Source: Lachnospiraceae bacterium
GTDB lineage: Bacteria; Bacillota; Clostridia; Lachnospirales; Lachnospiraceae
Length of the DNA stretch: 64,000 bases
Reading direction: 5' to 3'
Assembly: GCA_030531435.1 (NCBI GenBank)
Contig: JAUNNN010000002.1
Coordinates: forward strand, 1 to 64,000
Each line of letters opens with the position of its first letter. Position 1 is the stretch's first letter. Below the pieces are notes generated by a model. It did no database searches, had not been told where the DNA came from, and worked only from the letters and a program-made list of their open reading frames with translations. Below are positions 16,603 through 26,531 of this stretch, in pieces. A program made the translations under genes and the position numbers.

Positions 16603-18075
16603 CTACGCTCTCTTAAATACGCTGTAAGGTGTATAAACTACTATATAATCAGGAGACATCTTTTTATCTTCTGTAAGGGCTGATTTCTTTATCATCATGC
16701 AGTCGGTACAAACTCCATCTACCATCCTTTGAAGCTTTGCCCTGTGAAGATATCCAGAAAAATGTCTGTTTAACCCAGCAAATTCAGGAATCATAGTATC
16801 TCCATCTTTTTTGTAGCCTGCGCTTTCAATCTTTCCATTTTTTGAAATCACAAGCCCACCAACACAACCAACCTCTGGTCGTTTAAGATGTCCTAAAAAT
16901 TCCTCAATAAATTCTGGATTTTTAGGCTTTACATTATCATTCAAAATGAGTATATATGATTCTTCAATTTCCTTTATTTCATCATAGCTTAAGGCTTTTA
17001 ATTCATCGAGGCTCATTATCTTTATATCTGTAAGCTCACTAGCGCTGACTTGATACTTTACTCTGTAAAATCCAAGATGCAGTGTATCAGTTACCTCTGC
17101 CTTAATGCCAAGTCTATCAAGATGAGCCATTACTGCTTTTTTCCCAGCCTCATAAGCATAAAGCTTACTATCTGGATTCGTTGCAGTTGAATTTATATGA
17201 CTACGCCAATGATATAAAACCTTATCAATATGCTTTATCTGGCTTCTTTCAAGCCTTTCAACACATCTTAAAATGAAATCATGATCCTGACTTCCATCAA
17301 ATTCTGGATTAAATCCATTAACTTCATCTGCCAGTTCTTTTCTTACTACAAAGAAGTGACAAATATAGTTATTTGTTCTTAATAAATCTATATCGAAATC
17401 TGGCTTTTTGTGATAGTCAAAAAACTTTGACATATCACTATTTACTTTATCTTCGTCAGAATAAATAACCTTTATATTGTTCTCATATGAAAGTCCTTTA
17501 TTTATAAGCCCTGACTCAAGAACCTCCATTACTTCATACAAGGCATTCTCTGTTAACACATCATCATGATCAAGAAGTCCTATATACTCTCCTGTTGCAG
17601 CCTTTAATGCTTCATTAGTATTACCTGATATGCCTTTATTTTCAGGAAGTCTTATATACTTTAGCTTTGTCTCAGACGCTCTTTCTCCGAATTCCTTGCG
17701 AATTGCATCTACGACAAACTTAACTTTATCGCTTTCGCTTGCATCTGCAATAACAAGTTCCCAGTTTGTATAGGTTTGAGTAATAACAGAAAGTGCCATC
17801 TCACGAAAATACTCTGGATCGGTTTCATATGCAGGAACTATAATGCTTATCCTGTAATTATGAGTGAACTTTCGATTTTCCTCAAGCTCACGCTGTTCTC
17901 TTCCAGCAATTTCATCAAAGACATCGGATGTTTTCATATAATCTTTTTCATCTTCGTCTCTGATTAATCGTTCGTATGCCTTATAAAATGAAGGAACAAC
18001 ACCGTTTCTTTTTATATAACTAGCACCACGGCTTAAATTTTCCCTATTTAATCTATCTTTAATTCTCATTTTCAT
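16603..18075 (-). CDS. Glycosyltransferase family 2 with truncated second domain
   Basis: About 490 residues from the ATG at 18075 (ATG 18069 and TTG 18093 are alternatives; none has a strong ribosome binding site). An N-terminal extension precedes one complete GT-A domain (about 75-330), with ISIIVPAYETDPEYFREM, GISGNTNEALKAATGEYIGLLDHDDVL and a GSQDHDFILRC block. A second domain-like stretch follows (SYILILNDNVKPKNPEFIEEFLGHLKRPEVGCVGGLV) but stops at VYTPYSVFKRA, before the catalytic D-x-D block and YHYES tail seen in the homologous protein at 22688-24727. It therefore looks like a two-domain polymer GT that has lost the end of its second half. It overlaps the end of the upstream lipoprotein gene. 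Confidence 0.75.
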   Translation of the reverse strand: MKMRIKDRLNRENLSRGASYIKRNGVVPSFYKAYERLIRDEDEKDYMKTSDVFDEIAGREQRELEENRKFTHNYRISIIVPAYETDPEYFREMALSVITQTYTNWELVIADASESDKVKFVVDAIRKEFGERASETKLKYIRLPENKGISGNTNEALKAATGEYIGLLDHDDVLTENALYEVMEVLESGLINKGLSYENNIKVIYSDEDKVNSDMSKFFDYHKKPDFDIDLLRTNNYICHFFVVRKELADEVNGFNPEFDGSQDHDFILRCVERLERSQIKHIDKVLYHWRSHINSTATNPDSKLYAYEAGKKAVMAHLDRLGIKAEVTDTLHLGFYRVKYQVSASELTDIKIMSLDELKALSYDEIKEIEESYILILNDNVKPKNPEFIEEFLGHLKRPEVGCVGGLVISKNGKIESAGYKKDGDTMIPEFAGLNRHFSGYLHRAKLQRMVDGVCTDCMMIKKSALTEDKKMSPDYIVVYTPYSVFKRA

Positions 18076-19237
18076 TTGATGGTCTAAATTCAAGTAATGC
18101 TGAAATATTTGAAAGATCTAGTGGCTCAACCTCTTCATCTCCTGTGTAATCAAACATTTCTGGGATATATGTTTCCCCATTCTTGTAATCATACAAGCAC
18201 ATTTCTCTTTTATTATTAGTATAAAATGCCACACTTTCCGCCGTCTGCTCACCAAGTAAATCAAGTACAATCTGATTATAATGCCACTCATCTTTCATGT
18301 ACTCTGTGCTGGTCTTTGATAAAACTGTTGTTCCAAGTGCATAGTATCCACTTGTTCTGCAAAGATCTATCTGGGCATTAATTATTTGATCGAAATAATT
18401 TCTAAATGTAAGTGTACGTCCAGGAGTAATAATAAATACTTTATTTAATCCTCCAATGAACATGTTTCTCGTAATGTTTCCAATGTTCTGAACATATTCT
18501 TCACCTGAAACATTATTGGCTCCATCAGATTCTCCCTGAAGCCATACTGCGTAACGCTTTCTAACCTTATATCCATTATTATCAAGCCATCCAATAGCTC
18601 TTGTGTATCGCATAATAAGGTCTGCCTGATATGCATCTGACATCCATTTCTGAGTTGTCGTAGCACCTTCTGATGCTGAAACAGCTACTACAGGTATTCC
18701 AGTTTCTTCATAATACTTACAAATAAATGAAGATACTAAAGAACCTCTCTTTGATCCTGGAAAATCACATATTCCGCCAATGAAGCTCTCATTTTTTCCA
18801 AAAGGCTCCTCAATTGGATATAGCATTGTTGGATCAGATATTGCTCTAAACTCATAGCCCCATCCATCAGGTACTTCTGGTGCATATTCTGGATCTCCAC
18901 CTACGCCAGACATATTTGACTGTCCAAGGAAAATAACAAAATCAACAACAATTTTGCCATCTTCAGTTACAGGAAGGCCTTCCTCATCTTCAGAAATTTC
19001 AACTTCTTCCTCTTCTTCCAGCTCTGGAAGTTCAGAATTTTGTTCTGAAATAATAATTGTAGGCTCCTCTGCTTCCTCTTCAATTTCTTCTTCTGGCTCT
19101 GTTTCTTCGGGCTCTTCAACTATTTCTACTGGATAAACAACCTGCCTAATCTCAGAGCATCCTGCTAAACTAAAAATCATGAGTCCTGAAAGAAAAGATG
19201 TCATTAACTTTTTACATAACAACGAATTACTTCTCAT
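18059..19237 (-). CDS. SGNH lipoprotein, sialate O-acetylesterase-like
   Basis: 392 residues. A lipoprotein signal ends in LAG-Cys27. A very acidic linker (about 40-87, long Glu runs) leads to an SGNH hydrolase of the sialate O-acetylesterase type: the nucleophile is Ser107 in FLGQSNMSG, ASEGATTTQKW and VWLQGESDGANN supply the glycine/asparagine blocks, and Asp316 and His319 in KDEWHYN complete the triad. It is predicted to be anchored outside the membrane, where it could remove O-acetyl groups from the cell's own glycan or a host glycan. It overlaps the GtrA gene by 11 bp and the next GT2 start by about 17-35 bp, so it is embedded in the operon. The substrate is not known. Confidence 0.82.
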   Translation of the reverse strand: MRSNSLLCKKLMTSFLSGLMIFSLAGCSEIRQVVYPVEIVEEPEETEPEEEIEEEAEEPTIIISEQNSELPELEEEEEVEISEDEEGLPVTEDGKIVVDFVIFLGQSNMSGVGGDPEYAPEVPDGWGYEFRAISDPTMLYPIEEPFGKNESFIGGICDFPGSKRGSLVSSFICKYYEETGIPVVAVSASEGATTTQKWMSDAYQADLIMRYTRAIGWLDNNGYKVRKRYAVWLQGESDGANNVSGEEYVQNIGNITRNMFIGGLNKVFIITPGRTLTFRNYFDQIINAQIDLCRTSGYYALGTTVLSKTSTEYMKDEWHYNQIVLDLLGEQTAESVAFYTNNKREMCLYDYKNGETYIPEMFDYTGDEEVEPLDLSNISALLEFRPSNENEN

Positions 19238-19733
19238 CTTTTTTCTCTAAAGTCATCTTACGGCTTATAAAGTTATAAACCATGACAATTGCTGTAGCAA
19301 ATACCTTTGCACATATTTCAATAAATTCACCAACTGACTTAAAGAATGCAACATTAATAGATACAAGCCAGTTATAAATTGCCTCATGAATATTATAAAT
19401 AAAAGCAATATTTCCTGTCAGAGCATCAACATATAACCATAAAAGCAATGTATTAAGTCCCATTCCAATAAGGCTTAATACAAGAAAAATAACAAATTCT
19501 TTCTTCTTGTCGGCATCATCTTTTCTTTCAAAAACAAATGCCATGCTTGCAAGATAATTAAAGATTAATGAAACGGTAAATCCACAAATACCGGCAATAA
19601 GGTATGATTTGTCACCGTGTAGCGTTTTTACAACTATTGTGTATACGGTGAAATCAATTACAAATGCCAAACCTCCAACGACCGCAAATTTCATTATCTG
19701 CTTTAATAATTTATGATTCTTTTTATTTTCCAT
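19227..19733 (-). CDS. GtrA family membrane protein
   Basis: 168 residues with four membrane helices. The first, FAVVGGLAFVIDFTVYTIVV, shows the FxxVGxxxxxxDxxxxxxL pattern of GtrA, and FTVSLIFNYLASMAFVF fits the second helix. GtrA proteins are thought to flip a polyprenyl-phosphate sugar for transfer outside the cell, together with a GtrB synthase and a membrane GT. Here no GtrB is adjacent; GtrB-like candidates are at 52105-53037 and, more weakly, 2164-2874. The neighbours are a GT87-like membrane protein, which could be the external transferase, and the SGNH lipoprotein gene, which it overlaps. Confidence 0.88.
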   Translation of the reverse strand: MENKKNHKLLKQIMKFAVVGGLAFVIDFTVYTIVVKTLHGDKSYLIAGICGFTVSLIFNYLASMAFVFERKDDADKKKEFVIFLVLSLIGMGLNTLLLWLYVDALTGNIAFIYNIHEAIYNWLVSINVAFFKSVGEFIEICAKVFATAIVMVYNFISRKMTLEKKDEK

Positions 19734-19741
19734 AATATTTC

Positions 19742-20941
19742 CTATTTCTCTTTTGATATAAAATAATTTCTAAAAACAAATATCGATAAAGCAATTGTAA
19801 ATAAGTAATACACTATTCCAACAAATAACTTACTTCCATAAGATTCGCTAAATACTCTTAATACAAAGAATACTGAAAGTAATACAGCGATATATGCATA
19901 TAAAAATGAACTATATACTTTCTTGTTACTTATAAATACTTTATCAGTAAATATTCCTGCCACAGCACTTAATACAAAGAAGTCATATGTTCTATGATAT
20001 ATCACTATAAGTGACCACATCACAAGAATAGCTAACAAAGCCTCGTCATGTCCTTCTACCATCTTAAGAGCTAATACAAACAGTAACAACATTACTATAA
20101 GCATTAGAACATTTGCTAAAGACGAGCCATTTAATAACACACCAAAATCAAGCCCACCTTCTGCTGATAATGCAGATGAAACTTTAAGCGGCTTGATAAT
20201 CATATTAAATATGCTGTCATTTAGCCAAATTGCTGCAACCGCTGTAAGCAGCACGTGAAATAATGCAGATACAACAATTTCTAAATAGCGTTTTTTATAT
20301 ATAAAATAAAGAACAAGTGGCACAGTAAGTGTGTACTTAAAATAACAAATAAATAAGCACAGGCATACTAACCAAAATCTTATTTTATCATATTTATTAT
20401 TTCCACTGTTTCTATCAAATAACTCACAGTACTCTGATAAGAAAACAGCTAATAGGAAAAAACAAAACGAAAATATGGTATGTTGTCCTACTCCAATCTG
20501 ATTTCTATATGGAGTACCAGCAATCATCAAAAGCATGAGAAGAGTAAAAACTCTCTTATCCATTTCTTTTAAAAATGTTTTTCTAAGTAGGACTATTAAT
20601 ACCCCTGTAAGGATGATATTAAATACAAGCCAGACATACCTTGCTGTAAGTGGTTTTAAAAATGTAAAAGGTATAAGTATCATCAAAAGAGATGGAAACT
20701 GATTTGCTTCCATTTGCAGATAATACTTATCATATCCTAAATCATCAAGAACACCACTTGGATTTAATGATTCATCATAGGGATTAATCTTCAAAGTTAA
20801 AACCTTTGCTGCATCCCACTGGAAATCCTGAGAATCTCTCCATGCATTTCTACAACCTTGTATCATTGAAACAAAAGCCAAAGCTGACAGGAGAATCAGT
20901 AGTATAACATATATTTTTTTATTATTTATAACTTTATTCAT
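19742..20941 (-). CDS. DUF2029/GT87-like membrane glycosyltransferase
   Basis: 399 residues with about ten membrane helices. The outer loop after the first helix contains DFQWDAAKVLTLKINPYDES, and later RNQIGVGQHTIFSFCFFLL, both typical of the GT87 (DUF2029) group. These are GT-C enzymes that use polyprenyl-phosphate sugars at the outer face; mycobacterial members move mannose or arabinose. Next to a gtrA gene and after phosphoglucomutase, it is a good candidate for an external sugar-adding enzyme. The start ATG shares one base with the upstream stop (TAATG). The sugar moved is unknown. Confidence 0.75.
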   Translation of the reverse strand: MNKVINNKKIYVILLILLSALAFVSMIQGCRNAWRDSQDFQWDAAKVLTLKINPYDESLNPSGVLDDLGYDKYYLQMEANQFPSLLMILIPFTFLKPLTARYVWLVFNIILTGVLIVLLRKTFLKEMDKRVFTLLMLLMIAGTPYRNQIGVGQHTIFSFCFFLLAVFLSEYCELFDRNSGNNKYDKIRFWLVCLCLFICYFKYTLTVPLVLYFIYKKRYLEIVVSALFHVLLTAVAAIWLNDSIFNMIIKPLKVSSALSAEGGLDFGVLLNGSSLANVLMLIVMLLLFVLALKMVEGHDEALLAILVMWSLIVIYHRTYDFFVLSAVAGIFTDKVFISNKKVYSSFLYAYIAVLLSVFFVLRVFSESYGSKLFVGIVYYLFTIALSIFVFRNYFISKEK

Positions 20942-22671
20942 TAATTCTCAACACTTGAGATAACAGCATTTTTCAGACTGTCTATACGCTTTTCAGCATC
21001 CTCAAGGCTATCACCTTTTATTCCCATGTAAAATTTAATCTTTGGCTCAGTACCTGATGGTCTAACACAACACCATGAATCGTTTTCAAGATTAAAGTAT
21101 AATACATTAGACTCAGGAAGCTCAGTTTTACTTACTTTACCTGTTTCGATATCAGTAACTGTTCCAAGCTTATAATCTCTGAATTCTTTTACCTTTAGGC
21201 CATCAAACTCTTTTGGAGGGTTATTTCTTAAGTTATCCATAATAGCCTGAATTTTTGATGCGCCTTCAATACCCTTCATAGTGATGGTATGAATTCCTTC
21301 TTTATAATATCCGTATTTTTCATATATCTTTAACATCTGATCCCATACAGTAATTCCCTGTTTTTTGCAGAATGCAGCCACTTCACAAAGACACATAACT
21401 GCTACAACAGCATCTTTGTCTCTTGCATGTGTTCCTGCAAGGCATCCATAGCTCTCTTCAAGACCAAATACGTAATTATATGTATCTCTTTCAATAAACC
21501 ATTTAATCTGTTCACCAATATATTTAAATCCTGTGAGTACTTCAATAAGTGAAGTATTATATTCTTTAGCTATAGGGTCAGCAAGATTTGTTGTAACAAT
21601 AGTTTTTACAAGTGCAGGATTCTTTGGCATTGTATTATTAAGAGTTCTTTCTCTTAAAATGTATTCAGCAATAAGCATTCCTGACATATTTCCAGTAAAT
21701 GGAATATAATCTCCTGTCTTACTATCTTTAGCATATATTCCAAGTCTGTCTGCATCTGGATCTGTAGCTAACACAATATCTGCATCCTTAACTCTTGCAA
21801 GCTTTAATGCAAGATCAAATGCTTTGGCATCTTCTGGATTTGGATATTCAAGTGTAGTAAATTTAGGATCTGGAAGCTCCTGCTCTTTTACAACATAAAC
21901 GTGCTTAAATCCAAGCTCATCTAAAATTCTTCTAACAGGTATATTCCCTGTTCCATTAAATGGAGAGTAGACTATTCTAATATCATCTGCTACTTCCTTT
22001 ATTACTTCTGGATGAATAATAAGCTTTTTAAGCTCATCCATATATGCATCATCAAGTTCTTCATCTATCACAAAGTAGAGGCGTTTTGAAATAGCATCCT
22101 CTTTCCCAATTGACTTAACATCATCATAGCTCTTAACAGCTAATACTTCTGATATTATCTCCTTATCTCTTGGAGCAGTAATCTGTGCGCCATCCTCCCA
22201 ATATACTTTATATCCGTTATACTCTGGAGGATTGTGACTCGCTGTAATAACTATTCCAGCAGTGCAGCCAAGATATCTTACTGCATATGAAAGCATTGGA
22301 GTTGGATGAAGATTAGGGAATACATATGCTTTAATGCCATTAGCATTAAGACAAAGTGCTGCCTCATCAGCAAATTCCTTTGACATAAATCTTGAATCAT
22401 AAGCAATTGCAACACCCTTTTCTTCAGTTCCCTGTTTTAAAATATAGTTAGCAAGTCCCTGTGTTGCTTTTCTAACTGTATAAATATTGATTCTATTTGT
22501 ACCAGCACCAATTACTCCACGTAATCCGCCTGTACCAAACTCAAGCTCTCTGTAAAATCTATCCTCAATTTCAGCATCATTGCCCTTTAATGCAATGAGT
22601 TCATTTCTTGTATTTTCATCAAAATACGAATCATTACACCATGATTCATATTCCTTCATAAAATCTAACAT
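20941..22671 (-). CDS. pgcA: Phosphoglucomutase / phosphomannomutase (alpha-D-phosphohexomutase)
   Basis: 576 residues, the length of Firmicute PgcA-type enzymes. Features in order: ELEFGTGGLRG, catalytic phosphoserine Ser145 in ITASHNPPEYNGYK, metal-binding DPDADRLG (about 294-301), sugar-binding FGLEESYGCL and the phosphate-binding RPSGTEPKIKFY near the C-terminus. It interconverts glucose-6-phosphate and glucose-1-phosphate (perhaps also mannose phosphates), giving the substrate for RmlA and for UDP-glucose synthesis, which explains its place in the glycan run. The gene symbol rests on family likeness only. Confidence 0.92.
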   Translation of the reverse strand: MLDFMKEYESWCNDSYFDENTRNELIALKGNDAEIEDRFYRELEFGTGGLRGVIGAGTNRINIYTVRKATQGLANYILKQGTEEKGVAIAYDSRFMSKEFADEAALCLNANGIKAYVFPNLHPTPMLSYAVRYLGCTAGIVITASHNPPEYNGYKVYWEDGAQITAPRDKEIISEVLAVKSYDDVKSIGKEDAISKRLYFVIDEELDDAYMDELKKLIIHPEVIKEVADDIRIVYSPFNGTGNIPVRRILDELGFKHVYVVKEQELPDPKFTTLEYPNPEDAKAFDLALKLARVKDADIVLATDPDADRLGIYAKDSKTGDYIPFTGNMSGMLIAEYILRERTLNNTMPKNPALVKTIVTTNLADPIAKEYNTSLIEVLTGFKYIGEQIKWFIERDTYNYVFGLEESYGCLAGTHARDKDAVVAVMCLCEVAAFCKKQGITVWDQMLKIYEKYGYYKEGIHTITMKGIEGASKIQAIMDNLRNNPPKEFDGLKVKEFRDYKLGTVTDIETGKVSKTELPESNVLYFNLENDSWCCVRPSGTEPKIKFYMGIKGDSLEDAEKRIDSLKNAVISSVEN

Positions 22672-22687
22672 AATAATACTCCTTTAT

Positions 22688-24727
22688 TTACTGGACCATC
22701 GCCTGTGGATTGCCCTTTAATACATAATTGCTATAGTCAAGTGAAAAGTTTTCATTATAGTATGGGTCACCCTTCTCAAGAGCAGCTGCCCATTTAGTTC
22801 TAAATAATTCACTTTCCTTATTATATCTGTTTGCGTTTTCTTCAGATGCTTCAGCACTTACATCTGTTCCTCTTGATTTTGACTCATAATGGAATAATTC
22901 AGCAAATGGAGTGAATACATTAAGATATCCTTTTTCTCTAAGTCTTAGGCAGTAATCTACATCATTTAGAGCCACCGCAAATTCTTCATCAAGTCCACCA
23001 AGCTCATCATACAATGATTTCTTTGTCATAAGACATGCTCCAGTAACAGCTGAAACGTTCTGAGCATAACAAAGTCTACCCATATATCCAAGGTTTTCTT
23101 TAGCCATTCTATAATGTGTATGGCCTGCTGTTCTATGGGCACCAAGTCCAATTACAATACCTGCATGCTGAATAGTATAATCCTCGTAGTAAAGCATACA
23201 TCCAACAGCACCAACATCTTCCCTCTCTGCATACATAAGTAACTCTTCAATCCATGTTCTTGTTACAACTTCTGTATCGTTATTTAAAAGAAGAAGATAT
23301 TCACCTTTCGCGAAAGATGCACCAAAATTATTTATTCTTGAATAGTTAAATTTATCTTTATATTCAACTACGGATATTGCTGGATGCTTCTTAATTGTTT
23401 CGTAATATGAGAATGTTTCCTCTTCCGTTGAATTATTCTCAATTACAATTATTTCATAGTTTTCATATGATGATTTAGTTGTTATAGAATCAATACATCT
23501 TCTTAAATCACTTACATGATCTTTATTTGGAATCAAAATTGAAACAAGAGGCTTGTCATTTAAGTGATATCTGATTCTGAATATTGTTTCAAACGCTCTT
23601 GTGCTTTCGATTTTAAAATCTTCGAATCCATAGGCTCTAAGATGCGCTGCTACTGCACCCTTTGCTGCATCTATAGCATAGCTCTTTGCATTAATATCTG
23701 ATGCAACAGAACCCGCATGACTTCTCCAGTAATAAAGAATCTTTGGAACATGTACAACATTATTAGCAGCAGTTGTAAGTCTTAATATCAAATCATGATC
23801 CTGACTGCCATCGTACTCGCTTCTAAATAAGCCTGTTTCTTCAAGAAGTTTTGCAGAAAAAACTGAAAAATGGCAAATGTAGTTATTTGCTCTAAGGTTA
23901 TCTATTGCGTAATCGGGCTTGAAGTGAAGTGTAATCATCTTGTTAATTGAATCACCTTCAAATGTTGTCTCATCGCAGTAGATATAATCTGCATTCTTTT
24001 CACAAATTACTTTCATGTATTCATAAAGCGCACATGGATGAAGAATATCATCATGATCAAATAATCCAATATAATTACCTGTCGCCATTTCTATACATAC
24101 ATTAGTATTTCCAGATATACCAAGATTCTTTTCAAGCTTGTAATATTTAATTCTTACATCACTTATTCCAAGATCTTTAATGTCATTAACATCGCGTTCA
24201 ATGTATTCTGACACTACTCTTCCAACATATGAGTGAGCTTCATCAGAGCCATCAGCAAGACACAACTCCCAGTTCACATAGGTCTGATTTACAACTGAAT
24301 CAAGCATCTCTTTAAGAAACTTCTCTGGAGTGTTATATAACGGTACGAGAATTGAGAATTTTACATCCTTTTCAAACTTAGTTCCTCTTTGACGAGCTAT
24401 TTCTTCTTCAGAAGGCATGCTGAGTGTTCCATAGCTCTTATACGCTTTTTTCTCAATAATTTTACTCTGAACCTTTCTCATAAGGTTCTTTAAATTACCG
24501 TATCTTTTTATTCTTCTAATGAAATTTTTGAAATGGCTCCACACAAGTCTTATTGGGTACATAATTTTCCACATAAGGCTATTATGGATATTATCAAGAT
24601 GGAACTTATAATCATCTCTCTGGGCTTCAGCTGTAACTAGCGCTTCAGTTAGCTCCTCGTTCTTTTTAAGTTCTTTCTCATAAAGTTCTTTGTAGTATTC
24701 AAATGTCTGATTTGTCATATCCTGCAT
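22688..24727 (-). CDS. Two-domain glycosyltransferase family 2
   Basis: 679 residues. A coiled, charged N-terminus (about 8-45) is followed by a basic segment. GT-A domain 1 (about 120-345) has FSILVPLYNTPEKFLKEML, LGISGNTNVCIEMATGNYIGLFDHDDIL and YDGSQDHDLILRL. GT-A domain 2 (about 395-645) has VSILIPNKDHVSDLRRCI, YLLLLNNDTEVVTRTW and VALNDVDYCLRLREKGY with the YESKSRG tail. Such enzymes can build two linkages of a repeat and are found with ABC-exported polysaccharides. A GGAAAG site supports the start, which lies 28 bp inside the previous gene. Linkages and donors are unknown. Confidence 0.85.
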   Translation of the reverse strand: MQDMTNQTFEYYKELYEKELKKNEELTEALVTAEAQRDDYKFHLDNIHNSLMWKIMYPIRLVWSHFKNFIRRIKRYGNLKNLMRKVQSKIIEKKAYKSYGTLSMPSEEEIARQRGTKFEKDVKFSILVPLYNTPEKFLKEMLDSVVNQTYVNWELCLADGSDEAHSYVGRVVSEYIERDVNDIKDLGISDVRIKYYKLEKNLGISGNTNVCIEMATGNYIGLFDHDDILHPCALYEYMKVICEKNADYIYCDETTFEGDSINKMITLHFKPDYAIDNLRANNYICHFSVFSAKLLEETGLFRSEYDGSQDHDLILRLTTAANNVVHVPKILYYWRSHAGSVASDINAKSYAIDAAKGAVAAHLRAYGFEDFKIESTRAFETIFRIRYHLNDKPLVSILIPNKDHVSDLRRCIDSITTKSSYENYEIIVIENNSTEEETFSYYETIKKHPAISVVEYKDKFNYSRINNFGASFAKGEYLLLLNNDTEVVTRTWIEELLMYAEREDVGAVGCMLYYEDYTIQHAGIVIGLGAHRTAGHTHYRMAKENLGYMGRLCYAQNVSAVTGACLMTKKSLYDELGGLDEEFAVALNDVDYCLRLREKGYLNVFTPFAELFHYESKSRGTDVSAEASEENANRYNKESELFRTKWAAALEKGDPYYNENFSLDYSNYVLKGNPQAMVQ

Positions 24728-26531
24728 AATATTTCTTTCCGGTTACTTTTGATACAAAAATTACGCCGTATTTATATCCCTTGTCTTTTTCAATTAACTT
24801 AGCAGGTATCTTTGCACAAAATCCTGCAAGTTTACTGTTTTTTGCATCCTTAAATGCTTCAGTGACATCAGTTCTTACACAAGGTGCTGTTGTAAAAACA
24901 CTCGCTTTTTCTCCATCAATGAGGCACAAATAACGATCATAAATAGCATTATTCTTTTTATTAATTAGACCCCATCCACTAATAGATACATAGTCCCCTT
25001 CATTAAATATTTCTCTTTCAAAGGAAACTGCATCTATACTGCAAAATGTATTTTTTGATGAACTACTTAAATGTTTACTTGCAAATTTCTCAAGTACTTC
25101 TATCTGCTTACTTCTATAATCTCTACGTTCAGAATCAGGAACACAGAAAACCTTATAATCAAGAGAATCATTTAACAGGTTTTCATTGTAAAATGGATCC
25201 CCTTCGTCAAGTAAAAATGGATGACGTTCATATAGAAGGTTTCTCTCATAAACAAGTCGATTATATTTCTCATCACTAACCGAGTCTGATCCTCTTGTAA
25301 CAGATTCATGATGATATAAAATCGTGTCATTAACAACGACGTTGTAATAGCCTTTTTCATATAGATTTACGCATAAATCCACATCGTTATAGCCAACCTT
25401 CATTTTATCATAAAAGCCACCTGTTAGGAAATATTTTTCACGGCTTACCATAAGGCAGGCACCTGTCACCGCCAAAGTATTTCGATTGATTTTATTGTAT
25501 GCATAATAATATGTTTCGCTGTCTGAATAAGTAGATAACTTGTGCGATGGACCACACATCTTTAATGCAGTAATCCCTGTATGTTGAATCTTATCTCCAT
25601 TTGGATAGTATAATTTTGCTCCGCATGCCCCAACATGCTCTTTCCTTGCATAATGAAGGAGCTTAATAATAAATAAATCATCCAACACTTCAACATCATC
25701 ATTTAAAAATAAAAGATACTTTCCTTTTGAAAGATTAACCCCTCTATCACACATCATAGAAAAGTTAAAATCGGCTGGTTCATATACATATACGCCACGA
25801 ATTGCCGTATATTCATCAATAATACATGTTATTTTATCTCTATTCTCTGCTGTACTACCATTGTCTATTATTATGGTTTCAATTTCATTTAATCCTGATT
25901 TAACAACTGCCTTTTCGATGCTTTTAAGACATTGCTCTAGTATGACTGGATTATCCTTAGACGGAATAACAATTGATACTGATTCATCAGAAATCATTCT
26001 TTCTTTTTCATAATCAGGTGTTTTGTAACAGCTGTTAATCTTATTGTATATTTCACTACTGTTATTATTTGAAATATTGTGAAACAGCACTTTTGTAATA
26101 TGTGATATTTTATTTATCTTTTCAAATTCTATGTTATTTAACTCTTTTTTAATAGCATAGAACTCCGTTATATAATCATATCCACCATATAAATCTGGAG
26201 ACCAATCTGGTTTAAAAAATGGCGTATGTCTTTTTCCCGTATTATCAACAAAATCCGAGTCGCTATATATTAAATCTGCATTTAATTTTATGGCATTTTG
26301 AATTAAAGCAGACTTTTCTCTATCACTTGATACTCCATTTTTAGATTCGTATATATAAAAATCATCTATCTCATAGATTCTATGAGTATCGTTTTCTTCA
26401 ATACAAATAAAGGGGTCACAATCATGTAACCCCTCCTTATTATTTTCTAAATATTCTGTGTAATATTCATAAGGATCTTCGTGTTTCTTAAGTTCCTTAT
26501 TATAATTCTCAATACACTTACTATAAAACAT
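24699..26531 (-). CDS. Glycosyltransferase family 2, partial first domain plus C-terminal domain
   Basis: 610 residues. The N-terminal 160 residues look like the donor-site half of a GT2 (NADLIYSDSDFVDNTGKRHTPFFKPDWSPD) without the leading Rossmann strand, so that domain is probably inactive or structural. A complete GT-A domain follows (about 185-440): VSIVIPSKDNPVILEQCL, KYLLFLNDDVEVLDD and VGYNDVDLCVNLYEKGY with the HHESVTRG tail. The last 110 residues (SFEREIFNEGDYVSISGWGLI...) resemble a beta-rich binding domain. It overlaps its neighbours by 28 and 11 bp and forms a set with the MTase-kinase fusion and the two-domain GT2. Confidence 0.8.
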   Translation of the reverse strand: MFYSKCIENYNKELKKHEDPYEYYTEYLENNKEGLHDCDPFICIEENDTHRIYEIDDFYIYESKNGVSSDREKSALIQNAIKLNADLIYSDSDFVDNTGKRHTPFFKPDWSPDLYGGYDYITEFYAIKKELNNIEFEKINKISHITKVLFHNISNNNSSEIYNKINSCYKTPDYEKERMISDESVSIVIPSKDNPVILEQCLKSIEKAVVKSGLNEIETIIIDNGSTAENRDKITCIIDEYTAIRGVYVYEPADFNFSMMCDRGVNLSKGKYLLFLNDDVEVLDDLFIIKLLHYARKEHVGACGAKLYYPNGDKIQHTGITALKMCGPSHKLSTYSDSETYYYAYNKINRNTLAVTGACLMVSREKYFLTGGFYDKMKVGYNDVDLCVNLYEKGYYNVVVNDTILYHHESVTRGSDSVSDEKYNRLVYERNLLYERHPFLLDEGDPFYNENLLNDSLDYKVFCVPDSERRDYRSKQIEVLEKFASKHLSSSSKNTFCSIDAVSFEREIFNEGDYVSISGWGLINKKNNAIYDRYLCLIDGEKASVFTTAPCVRTDVTEAFKDAKNSKLAGFCAKIPAKLIEKDKGYKYGVIFVSKVTGKKYYAGYDKSDI

